Assembly (NCBI GenBank): GCA_964580105.1
Contig: CAZOJJ010000057.1
Coordinates: forward strand, 1-17,973
Length of the DNA: 17,973 nucleotides
DNA from: CAZOJJ01 sp964580105
Lineage (GTDB): Bacteria > Bacteroidota > Rhodothermia > Rhodothermales > Rubricoccaceae
Reading direction: 5' to 3'
In this document: positions 7,414 through 14,965 of the stretch, in pieces
How the letters are laid out: each line of letters starts with the position of its first letter
Numbering within the stretch: position 1 is the first letter of the stretch
Program-made: the position numbers and the translations under genes
The notes under the pieces: generated by a model
Seen by the model: only the letters and a program-made list of their open reading frames with translations
The model's database searches: none
Told to the model about the DNA's origin: nothing

Positions 7414-9090
7414 CTAAACGCCCTCGTCCTGGAGGTCGAGTTGGCGGAGGAGCCGCGAGAGGTACGTCCGGTTCAGGCCGAGGGCCCCGGCCGCGCCCGT
7501 CCGGCTGCCGTCGTGCGCTTCCAGCGCCTCGCGGAGCAGCCGCCGTTTGAAGAGACGGACCGCCTCGTGATAGCCGCCCATGCCTCCGGTGGCCTCGTCG
7601 TCCTCCTCCGGGTCGCCCGCCACGGAGGGCGGGAGCAGGTCGCTCGTGATCGTCGGCGTCTCCGACAGGATGACGGCGCGCTGGACCACGTTCTCCAGCT
7701 CGCGCACGTTGCCGGGCCAGGGGTGCGCCTCCAGCGCGGCGAGGGCGTCGGCCGAGAGCGTCAGTGCCGGGCGGCCGTGCTCCTCGGCGAAGCGGCGGAC
7801 GAAGTGGCTCGCCAGCGGCCCGACGTCGTCGCGGCGCTCGCGGAGCGGCGGCACGGCGAGGTCGAACACGGCGAGGCGGTAGTAGAGGTCCTCCCGGAAG
7901 TCGCCCGCCTTGATCCGCTCCGGGAGGTCGCGGTGCGTGGCCGCCACCCAGCGGACGTCGGCACGGCGCGGCGCGGTGTCGCCGACGCGCGTGTAGGTGC
8001 CGGTCTGGAGCACGCGGAGGAGCTTGACCTGGAGCGCGGGCGGCATGTCGCCGATCTCGTCGAGGAAGAGGGTCCCGCCCGCCGCCGAGGCGATCAGCCC
8101 CTCCTCGTCGGCGACGGCCCCCGTGAAGGCGCCCTTCTTGTGGCCGAAGAGCGTGCTCTCCAGGAGCGAGTCGGGGATGGCCCCGCAGTTGACGGCCACG
8201 AACGGCCCGTCGGCTCGCTTGCTGTTCGCGTGGAGCGTGCGGGCGACGAGCTCTTTGCCCGTGCCGCTCTCGCCCGTGATGAGCACCGTCGCGTCGGTGT
8301 CGGCCACGGCGGCGAGGCGGTCGAGGAGGCGGAGCATGGGGGCGCTGCGACCGAGCAGCTGCGGCGCGCGGAGTCGCCCCTCGACGCGCGCGCGGAGGTC
8401 GGTGGTCTCGGCTTCGAGGCGGTCCAGGCGGTGCGCGAGGCGGAGGGCCGAAGCCACCTGCTGCCCGAAGACGCCGACGACGTCGAGGTCGGCCTGACCG
8501 AAGGGGGGGCCCTCCGAGCGGCGACGGTCCACGTAGACGGCGCCCCAGACGCTCCCGCGCGCCAGCAGCGGCACGCACAGCGCCGCGTGGAGGCCGGCGC
8601 GGATGAGGCTCGTCTGCACCGCCAGCGACTGGTGCTCGGCCACGCTCTCGATGTTGACGCCCTTTCGGAGCTGGCGCACCCGCTCGATCACGCCCGCGCT
8701 CGCGGCCCGCACCTCGGCCTCCTCGACCCGGTGCGCGATCACGCGCTCCGTCGCGCCCTCTTCGTCCAGGACGACCAGCGCGCCGGCGTCGGCGTCGAGC
8801 GCCTCGACGAGGGCGACGAGCGCCTCGCGGAGGGCAGGCACGGAGGGGCGGTCCGCGTGCAGCAGCAGCGTCCGCGTATAGAGCGCACGGAAGGCGCCGT
8901 CGGACGACGCGGCAGCCGGCTGGGCCGACTGCGCCGTGGTCCGGTAGGCCCCCACGATTTCCTTGAGCGCCTCCTGTACGGCATGCCGCGTCGGCGCATC
9001 GACGGCGTCGGCGACGAGCAACTGGATGCGGTGGGTCGCATCGAGGAGGCGGGCGAGCGCGTCGGCGGGGGGCACCGGGCGGCCGGACAT
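7414..9090 (-). CDS. Sigma-54-dependent transcriptional activator (GAF-AAA+-Fis), 558 aa
   Basis: A bacterial enhancer-binding protein that opens sigma-54 promoters using ATP. Layout: N-terminal helical region (1-75); a GAF-like sensor about 80-215 (ALVALVEALDADAGALVVLD ... ALCVPLLARGSVWGAVYVD); the AAA+ domain about 245-480 with Walker A GESGTGKE (273-280), the sigma-54 contact loop GAFTGA (320-325), Walker B GGTLFLDE (338-345) and the HPWPGNVREL motif (456-465); an acidic linker; and a C-terminal Fis-type helix-turn-helix (about 508-552, SRTGAAGALGLNRTYLSRLL). Every residue class needed for activity is present. No receiver domain is seen, so the input is probably a small molecule or protein through the GAF domain. 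ATG 9090 is preferred to an upstream start at 9135, which adds 15 Pro-rich residues. A candidate -24/-12 site follows the gene. Confidence 0.95.
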   Translation of the reverse strand: MSGRPVPPADALARLLDATHRIQLLVADAVDAPTRHAVQEALKEIVGAYRTTAQSAQPAAASSDGAFRALYTRTLLLHADRPSVPALREALVALVEALDADAGALVVLDEEGATERVIAHRVEEAEVRAASAGVIERVRQLRKGVNIESVAEHQSLAVQTSLIRAGLHAALCVPLLARGSVWGAVYVDRRRSEGPPFGQADLDVVGVFGQQVASALRLAHRLDRLEAETTDLRARVEGRLRAPQLLGRSAPMLRLLDRLAAVADTDATVLITGESGTGKELVARTLHANSKRADGPFVAVNCGAIPDSLLESTLFGHKKGAFTGAVADEEGLIASAAGGTLFLDEIGDMPPALQVKLLRVLQTGTYTRVGDTAPRRADVRWVAATHRDLPERIKAGDFREDLYYRLAVFDLAVPPLRERRDDVGPLASHFVRRFAEEHGRPALTLSADALAALEAHPWPGNVRELENVVQRAVILSETPTITSDLLPPSVAGDPEEDDEATGGMGGYHEAVRLFKRRLLREALEAHDGSRTGAAGALGLNRTYLSRLLRQLDLQDEGV

Positions 9091-9335
9091 GGCGAGGGGG
9101 GGAGTGGGGCCGTAAAGTACGGCGGGCGGGCCCATCGCTTCGAGCGAGAACGGCGATGCGCGGCCAGGCCCGGCGCACCCACCTCGGCCGCCGACGAACG
9201 AAAGCGCTCCGTCGTAGCGACCCCGATCCGGGTCGAGCCGTACAGTCGGCCCGCAAACGAGCGCGCTGCGGGGCCGGGCCGAGGCCCTTCGTGGCGGAGG
9301 CGCATCCGTGCGCGAGGGAAAGTAGGAGACGGTGG

Positions 9336-9342
9336 TATTTTG
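9336..9342 (+). promoter_or_regulatory. Weak Bacteroidota-type -7 element before the peptidase operon
   Basis: TATTTTG, 23 nt before ATG 9366, is one base shorter than the Bacteroidota consensus TAnnTTTG and is the only AT-rich stretch in the 275-bp divergent gap (9091-9365). No -33 TTTG is found. Nothing else could be identified in this gap. Confidence 0.25.
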
Positions 9343-9365
9343 CCTTCCTGCCTTTCCGACCCCTC

Positions 9366-11048
9366 ATGCGCTCTCTTGCCTTCCTCGCGGCGTGCCTCCT
9401 GGTCCCGGCCCTGCACGCCCAGACGCCCAACGCCTCCGGCGGCCCGCTGCGGTCCGAGCAGGCCGCGTTCGACGTCACTTACTACGACCTCGACCTCCGC
9501 ATCGACCCGGCCGGCCGTGCCATCGACGGCACGCTGACGATGACGGCCGGCGTCGTGGTGCCGACGGCGCACCTGCTCCTCGACCTCGACGCGCCGCTGG
9601 CCGTCCACGCCGTACGCGTCGAGCAGGAGGGGAGCGAGGGCTTAGAGCCCGCCTCGTTCGAGCGGGGCGAACTCACCCTCCGCGTGGCGCTGGGGCGGAC
9701 GGCCCAGCCCGGCGAGACCGTCCGCGTGGCCGTCGCCTACGGCGGCTCGCCGCGCGTGGCGCCGAACCCGCCGTGGGTGGGCGGCTTCTCGTGGGAGGAA
9801 ACCGCCGACGGGCGGCCCTGGGTGGCCGTCTCCTGCCAGGGCGAGGGGGCCGACGTGTGGTGGCCCACGAAGGACCACCCGTCCGACGAGCCCGACTCCA
9901 TGCGCATCGCGCTCACGGTGCCGTCGGGCCTCAAGGCGATCTCGAACGGCCGCTTCGAGGGCGCCGAGGCCGCCTCGGACGGCTGGACCACCTGGCGCTG
10001 GTTCGTCTCGACCCCGATCAACAACTACGGCGTCTCGTTCGGCGTGGCGCCCTACGCCGAGGTCGAGCAGGTCTACGAGAGCCCGCTCGGCTACACCATG
10101 CCGGTCACGTTTTACGTGCTGCCCGAGCGCGAGGCGGACGCCCGCCGCTCGCTGCCCGGCTTCCTCGACCAGATCGCGTTCCTCGAAACCACCCTCGGCC
10201 CGTACCCCTTCCGCCGCGACGGCTACAAGATCCTCCACACGCCCTACCTCGGCATGGAGCACCAGTCGCTCATCGCCTACGGCGACGACTTCTCGGAGAA
10301 CGACTTCGGGTTCGACTGGCTGCACTTCCACGAGTTCGCCCACGAGTGGTTCGCCAACCTCGTCACCGCGCCCGACTGGGGCGACATGTGGGTCCACGAG
10401 GGCTTCGCGGTCTACCTCGAAGCGCTCTACGCCGAGTCGCTGGCCGAGCGCAACGGGGAGGACGGCCTCGCCGCCTACCACGCCTACCTCAACCAGCGGC
10501 GTGCCCAGATCAACAACCGGCGGCCCGTCGCGCCCGGTGTGCCCACCAACTCTCACGGCGTGTACTTCGGCGACGACGCGCGCTCCGACGGCGACATCTA
10601 CGTCAAGGGCGCCTGGATTCTGAACACGCTCCGCTACACCCTCGGCGACGACGCCTTCTTCGACGGCCTCCGCCGGATCACCTACCCCGGCGGCATCGAG
10701 GCGGTCACACGCGACCAGGGCTGCGGTTGCCACTTCGTCTCCACCGAGGGCGTCCAGCACGCCTTCGAGGAAGCCTCCGGGCGTGACCTCGACGCCTTCT
10801 TCCGGGTCTACCTCCGCCAGCCCGACGTGCCGCGCCTCGTCATAGATCACCCCGAGAGGCGCCTTCGCTGGAGCATCCCGGGCGGCGTGCTCGCCGAGGG
10901 GCAGGCCTTCGAGGTGCCCGTGCCCGTCGTGTGGGGGCCCGAGGTGCGCATCGAGATGACCGGGGGCGAGGGGGAACTGCCGGAGCCTCGGTCCCTGCCG
11001 CGCATCGATCCGGACGGCTGGCTCCTCATGGAGCGCGAGGAACGCTAG
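9366..11048 (+). CDS. M1 family metallopeptidase (exported), 560 aa
   Basis: MRSLAFLAACLLVPALHA is a Sec signal peptide, so the enzyme acts in the periplasm or outside. An N-terminal beta-saddle domain (about 33-245) is followed by the gluzincin catalytic domain with the complete zinc site HEFAH (322-326) and, 18 residues on, Glu345 (HEGF), i.e. HExxH-x18-E. Tyr412 in DIYVKGA fits the transition-state tyrosine. The exopeptidase signature GxMEN appears as GMEH (296-299): the Glu that binds the substrate N-terminus is retained, but Asn is replaced by His. The protein ends at about 560 aa, lacking the large C-terminal helical domain of full aminopeptidase N. ATG 9366 is chosen for the signal peptide. 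Two M16 genes follow in the same direction (44-nt gap), which suggests a peptide-degradation operon. Confidence 0.95.
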   Translation: MRSLAFLAACLLVPALHAQTPNASGGPLRSEQAAFDVTYYDLDLRIDPAGRAIDGTLTMTAGVVVPTAHLLLDLDAPLAVHAVRVEQEGSEGLEPASFERGELTLRVALGRTAQPGETVRVAVAYGGSPRVAPNPPWVGGFSWEETADGRPWVAVSCQGEGADVWWPTKDHPSDEPDSMRIALTVPSGLKAISNGRFEGAEAASDGWTTWRWFVSTPINNYGVSFGVAPYAEVEQVYESPLGYTMPVTFYVLPEREADARRSLPGFLDQIAFLETTLGPYPFRRDGYKILHTPYLGMEHQSLIAYGDDFSENDFGFDWLHFHEFAHEWFANLVTAPDWGDMWVHEGFAVYLEALYAESLAERNGEDGLAAYHAYLNQRRAQINNRRPVAPGVPTNSHGVYFGDDARSDGDIYVKGAWILNTLRYTLGDDAFFDGLRRITYPGGIEAVTRDQGCGCHFVSTEGVQHAFEEASGRDLDAFFRVYLRQPDVPRLVIDHPERRLRWSIPGGVLAEGQAFEVPVPVVWGPEVRIEMTGGEGELPEPRSLPRIDPDGWLLMEREER

Positions 11049-11092
11049 TACCTTCCTCGTCCCTTCCGGCCAACGACCGACCTTTTGCTGCC

Positions 11093-12601
11093 GTGAACCG
11101 ACGCTACGCCCTGTACGTGGGCCTCCTGTTCGTGCTGGGTTCGGCCGCCTCGGTGGAGGCGCAGCCGCTCCTGGCCGAGTTCGAGCCCGCCGTCACCACC
11201 TTCACCCTCGACAACGGCCTCACGTTCGTCGTCGTCGAGCGGCACGAGGCGCCCGTCGTCTCCTTCTTCACCTACGCCAACGTCGGCAGCGTGGACGAGC
11301 CGGTCGGCCAGACCGGCATGGCCCACATGTTCGAGCACATGGCGTTCAAGGGGACCACCCGCGTCGGCACCGCCGACCTCGGCGCCGAGCTGGCCGCGCT
11401 CGACGCCGAGGAAGAGGCCTACCTCCGCCTCCGCCGTGCCCGCCTCAGCGGCGCGCCGCCCGAGGAGATCGAGCGCCTGGAGGCCGACTTCCGCGCCAAG
11501 GTGGACGCGGCCAAGTCGTACCTCGAAGAGTCCGAATTCGAGCGGATCCTGGAGCGCAACGGGGCCGTCGGCCTCAACGCCTTCACCTCGGCCGACCAGA
11601 CGGGCTACCTCTACAGCCTCCCGTCGAACAAGCTCGAGCTCTGGTTCGCCCTCGAGAGCGACCGCTTCCTCTATCCCGTCCTCCGCGAGTACTACGTCGA
11701 ACGCGACGTGGTGATGGAGGAGCGGCGGATGCGGACGGAGTCGAACCCCCAGGGGCGCCTCATCGAGGAGTGGCTCACGCTGGCCTTCAAGGCGCACCCG
11801 TACGGACAGCCGACGGTGGGCCACATGTCCGACCTCCAGAGCATCTCGCGCACGGAGGCCGAGGCGTTCTTCGACCGCTACTACGTGCCGAACAACCTCA
11901 CCGTCTCCATCGTGGGGGACGTGGACCCGGCCGAGGCGCGGCGCCTGGCCGAGCGGTACTTCGGCCGCCTCCCGCGCGGGGAGGAGCCGCCGCGGGTCGT
12001 GACGACCGAGCCCCCGCAGCTCGGCGAGCGCCGCGTGACGCTCATCGACCAGGCGCAGCCGCTCCTGCTCGTCGGCTTCCACCGCCCGAGCCGGTTCGAC
12101 CCGACCGACGCCGCCTTCACCGTCCTCGACGACGTGCTCTCGACGGGCCGCACGAGCCGTTTCCACAAGGCGCTCGTGGAAACCGAGCAGGCCCTCTTCG
12201 CCACGACGATCCCGGCGTTCCCGGGCGAGAAGTACCCGTCGCTCTTCGGCGTCTTCGCCGCGCCCAACCGGGGCGTGGACCCGGCCGACCTGGAGGCGGC
12301 GGTCTACGACGTCCTGGAGGACGTCGTAGCGAACGGGATCACGGACGAGGAACTGGAGCGCGCCAAGACGCGCGCCCGTGCGTCGTTCATCAGCCGGCTT
12401 GAGTCCAACATGGGCCTCGCCCTCCAACTCGCCGAGGAGCAGGCCCTCACGGGCGACTGGCGCAACGTCTTCCGCGCGCTCGACGCCATCGAGGCCGTCA
12501 CGGCCGAGGACGTGCAGCGGGTGGCGGCCGAGACCTTCGTGCCGTCCAACCGCACCGTCGCCGTGATGCGCAACGCGGAGACGGCAGACGCCGGGCAGTA
12601 G
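11093..12601 (+). CDS. M16 family zinc peptidase, catalytic subunit, 502 aa
   Basis: GTG 11093 is the likely start: it gives a Sec signal peptide (NRRYALYVGLLFVLGSAASV, cleavage near VEA) directly before the mature domain, while the longer frame upstream overlaps the M1 gene. The inverted zinc motif HMFEH (78-82) and Glu209/210 in VVMEERR supply the metal site, so the subunit should be active. The two M16 half-domains follow (about 35-265 and 300-490). Between HxxEH and the third ligand lies a charged helical insertion (about 103-155, LDAEEEAYLRLRRARLSG...), longer than in compact M16B enzymes. The C-terminal half has Arg in TGRTSRFH but Phe where the substrate tyrosine of the R/Y pair would be (ALFA), which the next gene supplies. 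This suggests a heterodimer. The last seven codons (ETADAGQ) are encoded within a heptamer repeat array. Confidence 0.93.
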   Translation: MNRRYALYVGLLFVLGSAASVEAQPLLAEFEPAVTTFTLDNGLTFVVVERHEAPVVSFFTYANVGSVDEPVGQTGMAHMFEHMAFKGTTRVGTADLGAELAALDAEEEAYLRLRRARLSGAPPEEIERLEADFRAKVDAAKSYLEESEFERILERNGAVGLNAFTSADQTGYLYSLPSNKLELWFALESDRFLYPVLREYYVERDVVMEERRMRTESNPQGRLIEEWLTLAFKAHPYGQPTVGHMSDLQSISRTEAEAFFDRYYVPNNLTVSIVGDVDPAEARRLAERYFGRLPRGEEPPRVVTTEPPQLGERRVTLIDQAQPLLLVGFHRPSRFDPTDAAFTVLDDVLSTGRTSRFHKALVETEQALFATTIPAFPGEKYPSLFGVFAAPNRGVDPADLEAAVYDVLEDVVANGITDEELERAKTRARASFISRLESNMGLALQLAEEQALTGDWRNVFRALDAIEAVTAEDVQRVAAETFVPSNRTVAVMRNAETADAGQ

Positions 12602-12639
12602 ACGGAAGACAGTAGACGGAAGACAGTAGACGGAAGACG
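12577..12639. repeat. Heptanucleotide tandem array, up to 9 units, covering an M16 stop codon
   Basis: Six clear units, GTAGACG and GAAGACA alternating (the last is GAAGACG), run from 12598 to 12639. Three more degenerate units precede them in the same phase (GGAGACG 12577, GCAGACG 12584, CCGGGCA 12591). The stop TAG (12599-12601) of the upstream M16 gene lies in the first clear unit, so the array overlaps the coding end and fills most of the gap to the next gene. Same period as the array at 2668-2716. Confidence 0.88.
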
Positions 12640-12658
12640 GATCTCATCCCAACAGGCT

Positions 12659-14866
12659 ATGCGTGAGTCCCTACCGGTAGCAGCCGGTCGCTCAAACACA
12701 CGGGCGTGGCTCGTTGCCGCCCTCCTCGTCGTGGCAGGCTGCGCGCCGACGGGCCGGATGGCGACGACCGGCCCGGCCGTCGGCGTTTCCGAATACGACG
12801 TTCACGCGCTCGAGTACCCGGAGCTCCGCGACGTTGCGCTGCCCGAGGTCGAGCGCGTCGAGCTGCCGAACGGGCTCGTCGTGTTTCTGGCCGAGGATCA
12901 CTCGCTCCCGCTCGTGCGGGCGTCGGCGCGCATCGGCGCCGGGTCGCTGTGGGAGCCCGCCGAGCAGGTCGGCCTCGCGTCGCTCACCGGCCAGGTGATG
13001 CGGACCGGCGGCGCGGGCGAGCGTTCGCCCGACGACCTGAATGCGTTCCTCGAAGGCCTCGGCGCCAGCGTTGAGGTCACCGTCGGCGACGACGCGGCCT
13101 TCGCGTTCATGTCCACGCTGGCCGAGCACGTGGACGACGTCCTGCCCGCCTTCGTGGACGTGCTCACGCGGCCCAACTTCGACCCCCAGCAGGTCGAACT
13201 GGCCAAGACGCGGGCCAAGAGCCAGATCGCCCGCCGCAACGACAACCCACAGGGGATCGCCACGCGCGAGCTGTTCAAGCTCGTCTACGGCGCCGACAGC
13301 CCCTACGCCCGGCACGCGGAGTACGCCACCATCGACGCCATCGACCGCGAGGACCTCATCGCGTTCCACCGGCGGTACTTCCACCCGAACAACACCTACC
13401 TCGCCGTCTGGGGCGACTTCGACGCGGGCCGGATGGCGGACCGCCTCCGCGAGGCCTTCGGCGGCTGGCCCGAGGCCGAGGGGTTCGTGCGCCCCGAGCC
13501 GCCGCCCGCCGAGGCCCCGCTCGAACGCAGCGTCGCCTTCATCCAGAAGGACGACGTCACGCAGAGCACCGTCCTCATCGGACACGTCGGCGAGATTCGC
13601 CTCGACCACCCGGACTACTTCGCGGTTCTCCTCATGAACGAGATCCTGGGTGGCGGTTTTTCGAGCCGGCTGTTCCAGACCGTCCGCACCGACCTCGGCC
13701 TCGCCTACGCCGTCTTCGGCACCTACACGGCCGGCTACGAGGTGCCCGGCGTGTTCTACAGCGGCACCTTCACCAAGAGCGAGAGCACCGTCGAGGCCGC
13801 CCGGGCCATGCTCGACGTGATCGAGGGCATGAAGACGGAGCCGCCGACCGAGGAGGAGCTCCAGCGCGCCAAGGACGCCTACCTCAACACGTTCGTCTTC
13901 AACTTCGACACGAAGCAGGAAGTCCTGAACCGGCAGATGACCTACGCCTACTACGGCTATCCCGAGGACTTCATCCAGCGCATCAAGGAGGGCGTCGAGG
14001 CCGTGACCCCGGCCGACGTGCAGCGCGTGGCGCAGGCGTACCTCCATCCCGACCGCGCGCGCATCCTCGTGCTCGGCCGCGCCCAGGACTTCGACGAACC
14101 CGTCTCGGCCCTCGGCGCGGTGGACACGCTGGACGTTTCGATTCCCGTCGGTCCGCCCGTCGGTCCGCCCGTCGGTCCGCCCGGCGGCCCGCCTCCGGGC
14201 GGACCCGCGCTGGAGGGCGACGACCTGATGGGGCAGGCGCGCTTCGAGGAGGTGCTGGCGGCGCTGGGCGGGCGCGAGGCGTTCGCCGCCGTCGAGTCGG
14301 TTCGCTATGTGGCCGAGGCCGAGGTGGTGGCGAACGGCCAGACCGTCACGCTCCAGTCCGAGGCGCTCGTCGCGCTGCCGGACCAGGTCCACGCCGTCCA
14401 GGGCACGCCGATGGGGCAGGTCATCGTCGTGGTGGACGGGAGCCGGGGCGTCATCCGCACGCCGGCCGGCAGCCAGCCGGCGCCGCCCGCGCTCCTCACG
14501 CAGATCCGCGACCAGCTCTGGCAGGACCTCCCCTACCTCTTCGCCCGCGCCGACGCGCTCCGGCCGTCGCTCATCACGCAGCCGGACGGTACCGAAGAAC
14601 TACTGATCCAGGCGCCGGACGGCCCCCAGCTCCGCCTCGTGCTCGACCCCGAGACGCACCGCCCCGTCCGCCTTGCGATGACGGTGAACGCGATGCAGGG
14701 GCCGCAGGACGTCGAGGTGGCGTACCTCGACTACCGCGAGGTGGACGGGCTGTGGCTCCCGTTCCGCACCGAGCAGCGGACGAACGGGGAGCCGTCGGGT
14801 TCTTCGACCTACTCGGCCATCGAGGTCAACCCGCCCATCGAGCCCGGCACGTTCGACCTGGAGTAG
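12659..14866 (+). CDS. M16-like non-catalytic partner lipoprotein fused to a LolA-like domain, 735 aa
   Basis: The N-terminus (AWLVAALLVVAGC) is a lipoprotein signal with Cys28 as anchor. Residues 55-490 form two M16 half-domains (ERVELPNGLVVFLAEDHSLP ... RASARIGAGSLWEP). Where an active enzyme has HxxEH, the sequence reads VGLASLTGQ (104-112), so the zinc site is absent. The C-terminal half carries the R...Y pair (SSRLFQTVRTDLGLAYAV, Arg337 and Tyr350) that binds substrate in the inactive partner of heterodimeric M16B proteases. A Pro/Gly repeat linker (VGPP x3, about 497-516) joins residues 525-735, whose LQSEALVALPDQVHAV, REVDGLWLPFRTEQ and IEPGTFDLE strongly recall LolA/LppX or outer-membrane-lipoprotein-sorting-like folds. 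It probably pairs with the preceding catalytic M16 at a membrane surface. It starts 57 nt behind that gene, across the heptamer array. Confidence 0.92.
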   Translation: MRESLPVAAGRSNTRAWLVAALLVVAGCAPTGRMATTGPAVGVSEYDVHALEYPELRDVALPEVERVELPNGLVVFLAEDHSLPLVRASARIGAGSLWEPAEQVGLASLTGQVMRTGGAGERSPDDLNAFLEGLGASVEVTVGDDAAFAFMSTLAEHVDDVLPAFVDVLTRPNFDPQQVELAKTRAKSQIARRNDNPQGIATRELFKLVYGADSPYARHAEYATIDAIDREDLIAFHRRYFHPNNTYLAVWGDFDAGRMADRLREAFGGWPEAEGFVRPEPPPAEAPLERSVAFIQKDDVTQSTVLIGHVGEIRLDHPDYFAVLLMNEILGGGFSSRLFQTVRTDLGLAYAVFGTYTAGYEVPGVFYSGTFTKSESTVEAARAMLDVIEGMKTEPPTEEELQRAKDAYLNTFVFNFDTKQEVLNRQMTYAYYGYPEDFIQRIKEGVEAVTPADVQRVAQAYLHPDRARILVLGRAQDFDEPVSALGAVDTLDVSIPVGPPVGPPVGPPGGPPPGGPALEGDDLMGQARFEEVLAALGGREAFAAVESVRYVAEAEVVANGQTVTLQSEALVALPDQVHAVQGTPMGQVIVVVDGSRGVIRTPAGSQPAPPALLTQIRDQLWQDLPYLFARADALRPSLITQPDGTEELLIQAPDGPQLRLVLDPETHRPVRLAMTVNAMQGPQDVEVAYLDYREVDGLWLPFRTEQRTNGEPSGSSTYSAIEVNPPIEPGTFDLE
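14144..14179 (+). repeat. 12-bp in-frame triplicate encoding VGPP repeats
   Basis: CCCGTCGGTCCG occurs three times perfectly (14144-14155, 14156-14167, 14168-14179), followed by a degenerate fourth unit. In frame it gives the P-VGPP-VGPP-VGPP segment of the linker between the M16 and LolA-like domains. Being a multiple of three, copy-number changes would alter linker length without a frameshift. Confidence 0.92.
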
Positions 14867-14931
14867 TGCGTCCGTTCTGGAGTAGCACGTCGGCGATCCC
14901 GCCGCAGGGACCTCCCGGAGACGAGTCCGTG

Positions 14932-14949
14932 CGCCTCGGCACCGAGGCG
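14932..14949. terminator. Short hairpin between convergent M16 and HerA genes
   Basis: CGCCTCGG (14932-14939) and CCGAGGCG (14942-14949) form a perfect 8-bp inverted repeat in the 99-bp convergent gap. There is no T-run on either side, so efficient intrinsic termination is uncertain. The gap also contains a degenerate direct repeat of the M16 gene end, CTGGAGTAGTGCGTC (14858) and CTGGAGTAGCACGTC (14877). Confidence 0.4.
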
Positions 14950-14965
14950 GAGGCCGTCGCCTTCG

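Noticed and set aside
14858..14891. Degenerate direct repeat of CTGGAGTAG(TG/CA)CGTC at the end of the second M16 gene
   Set aside because: Only two copies, 13 of 15 matching, which may be a small local duplication. Too little to call an element or attachment site.
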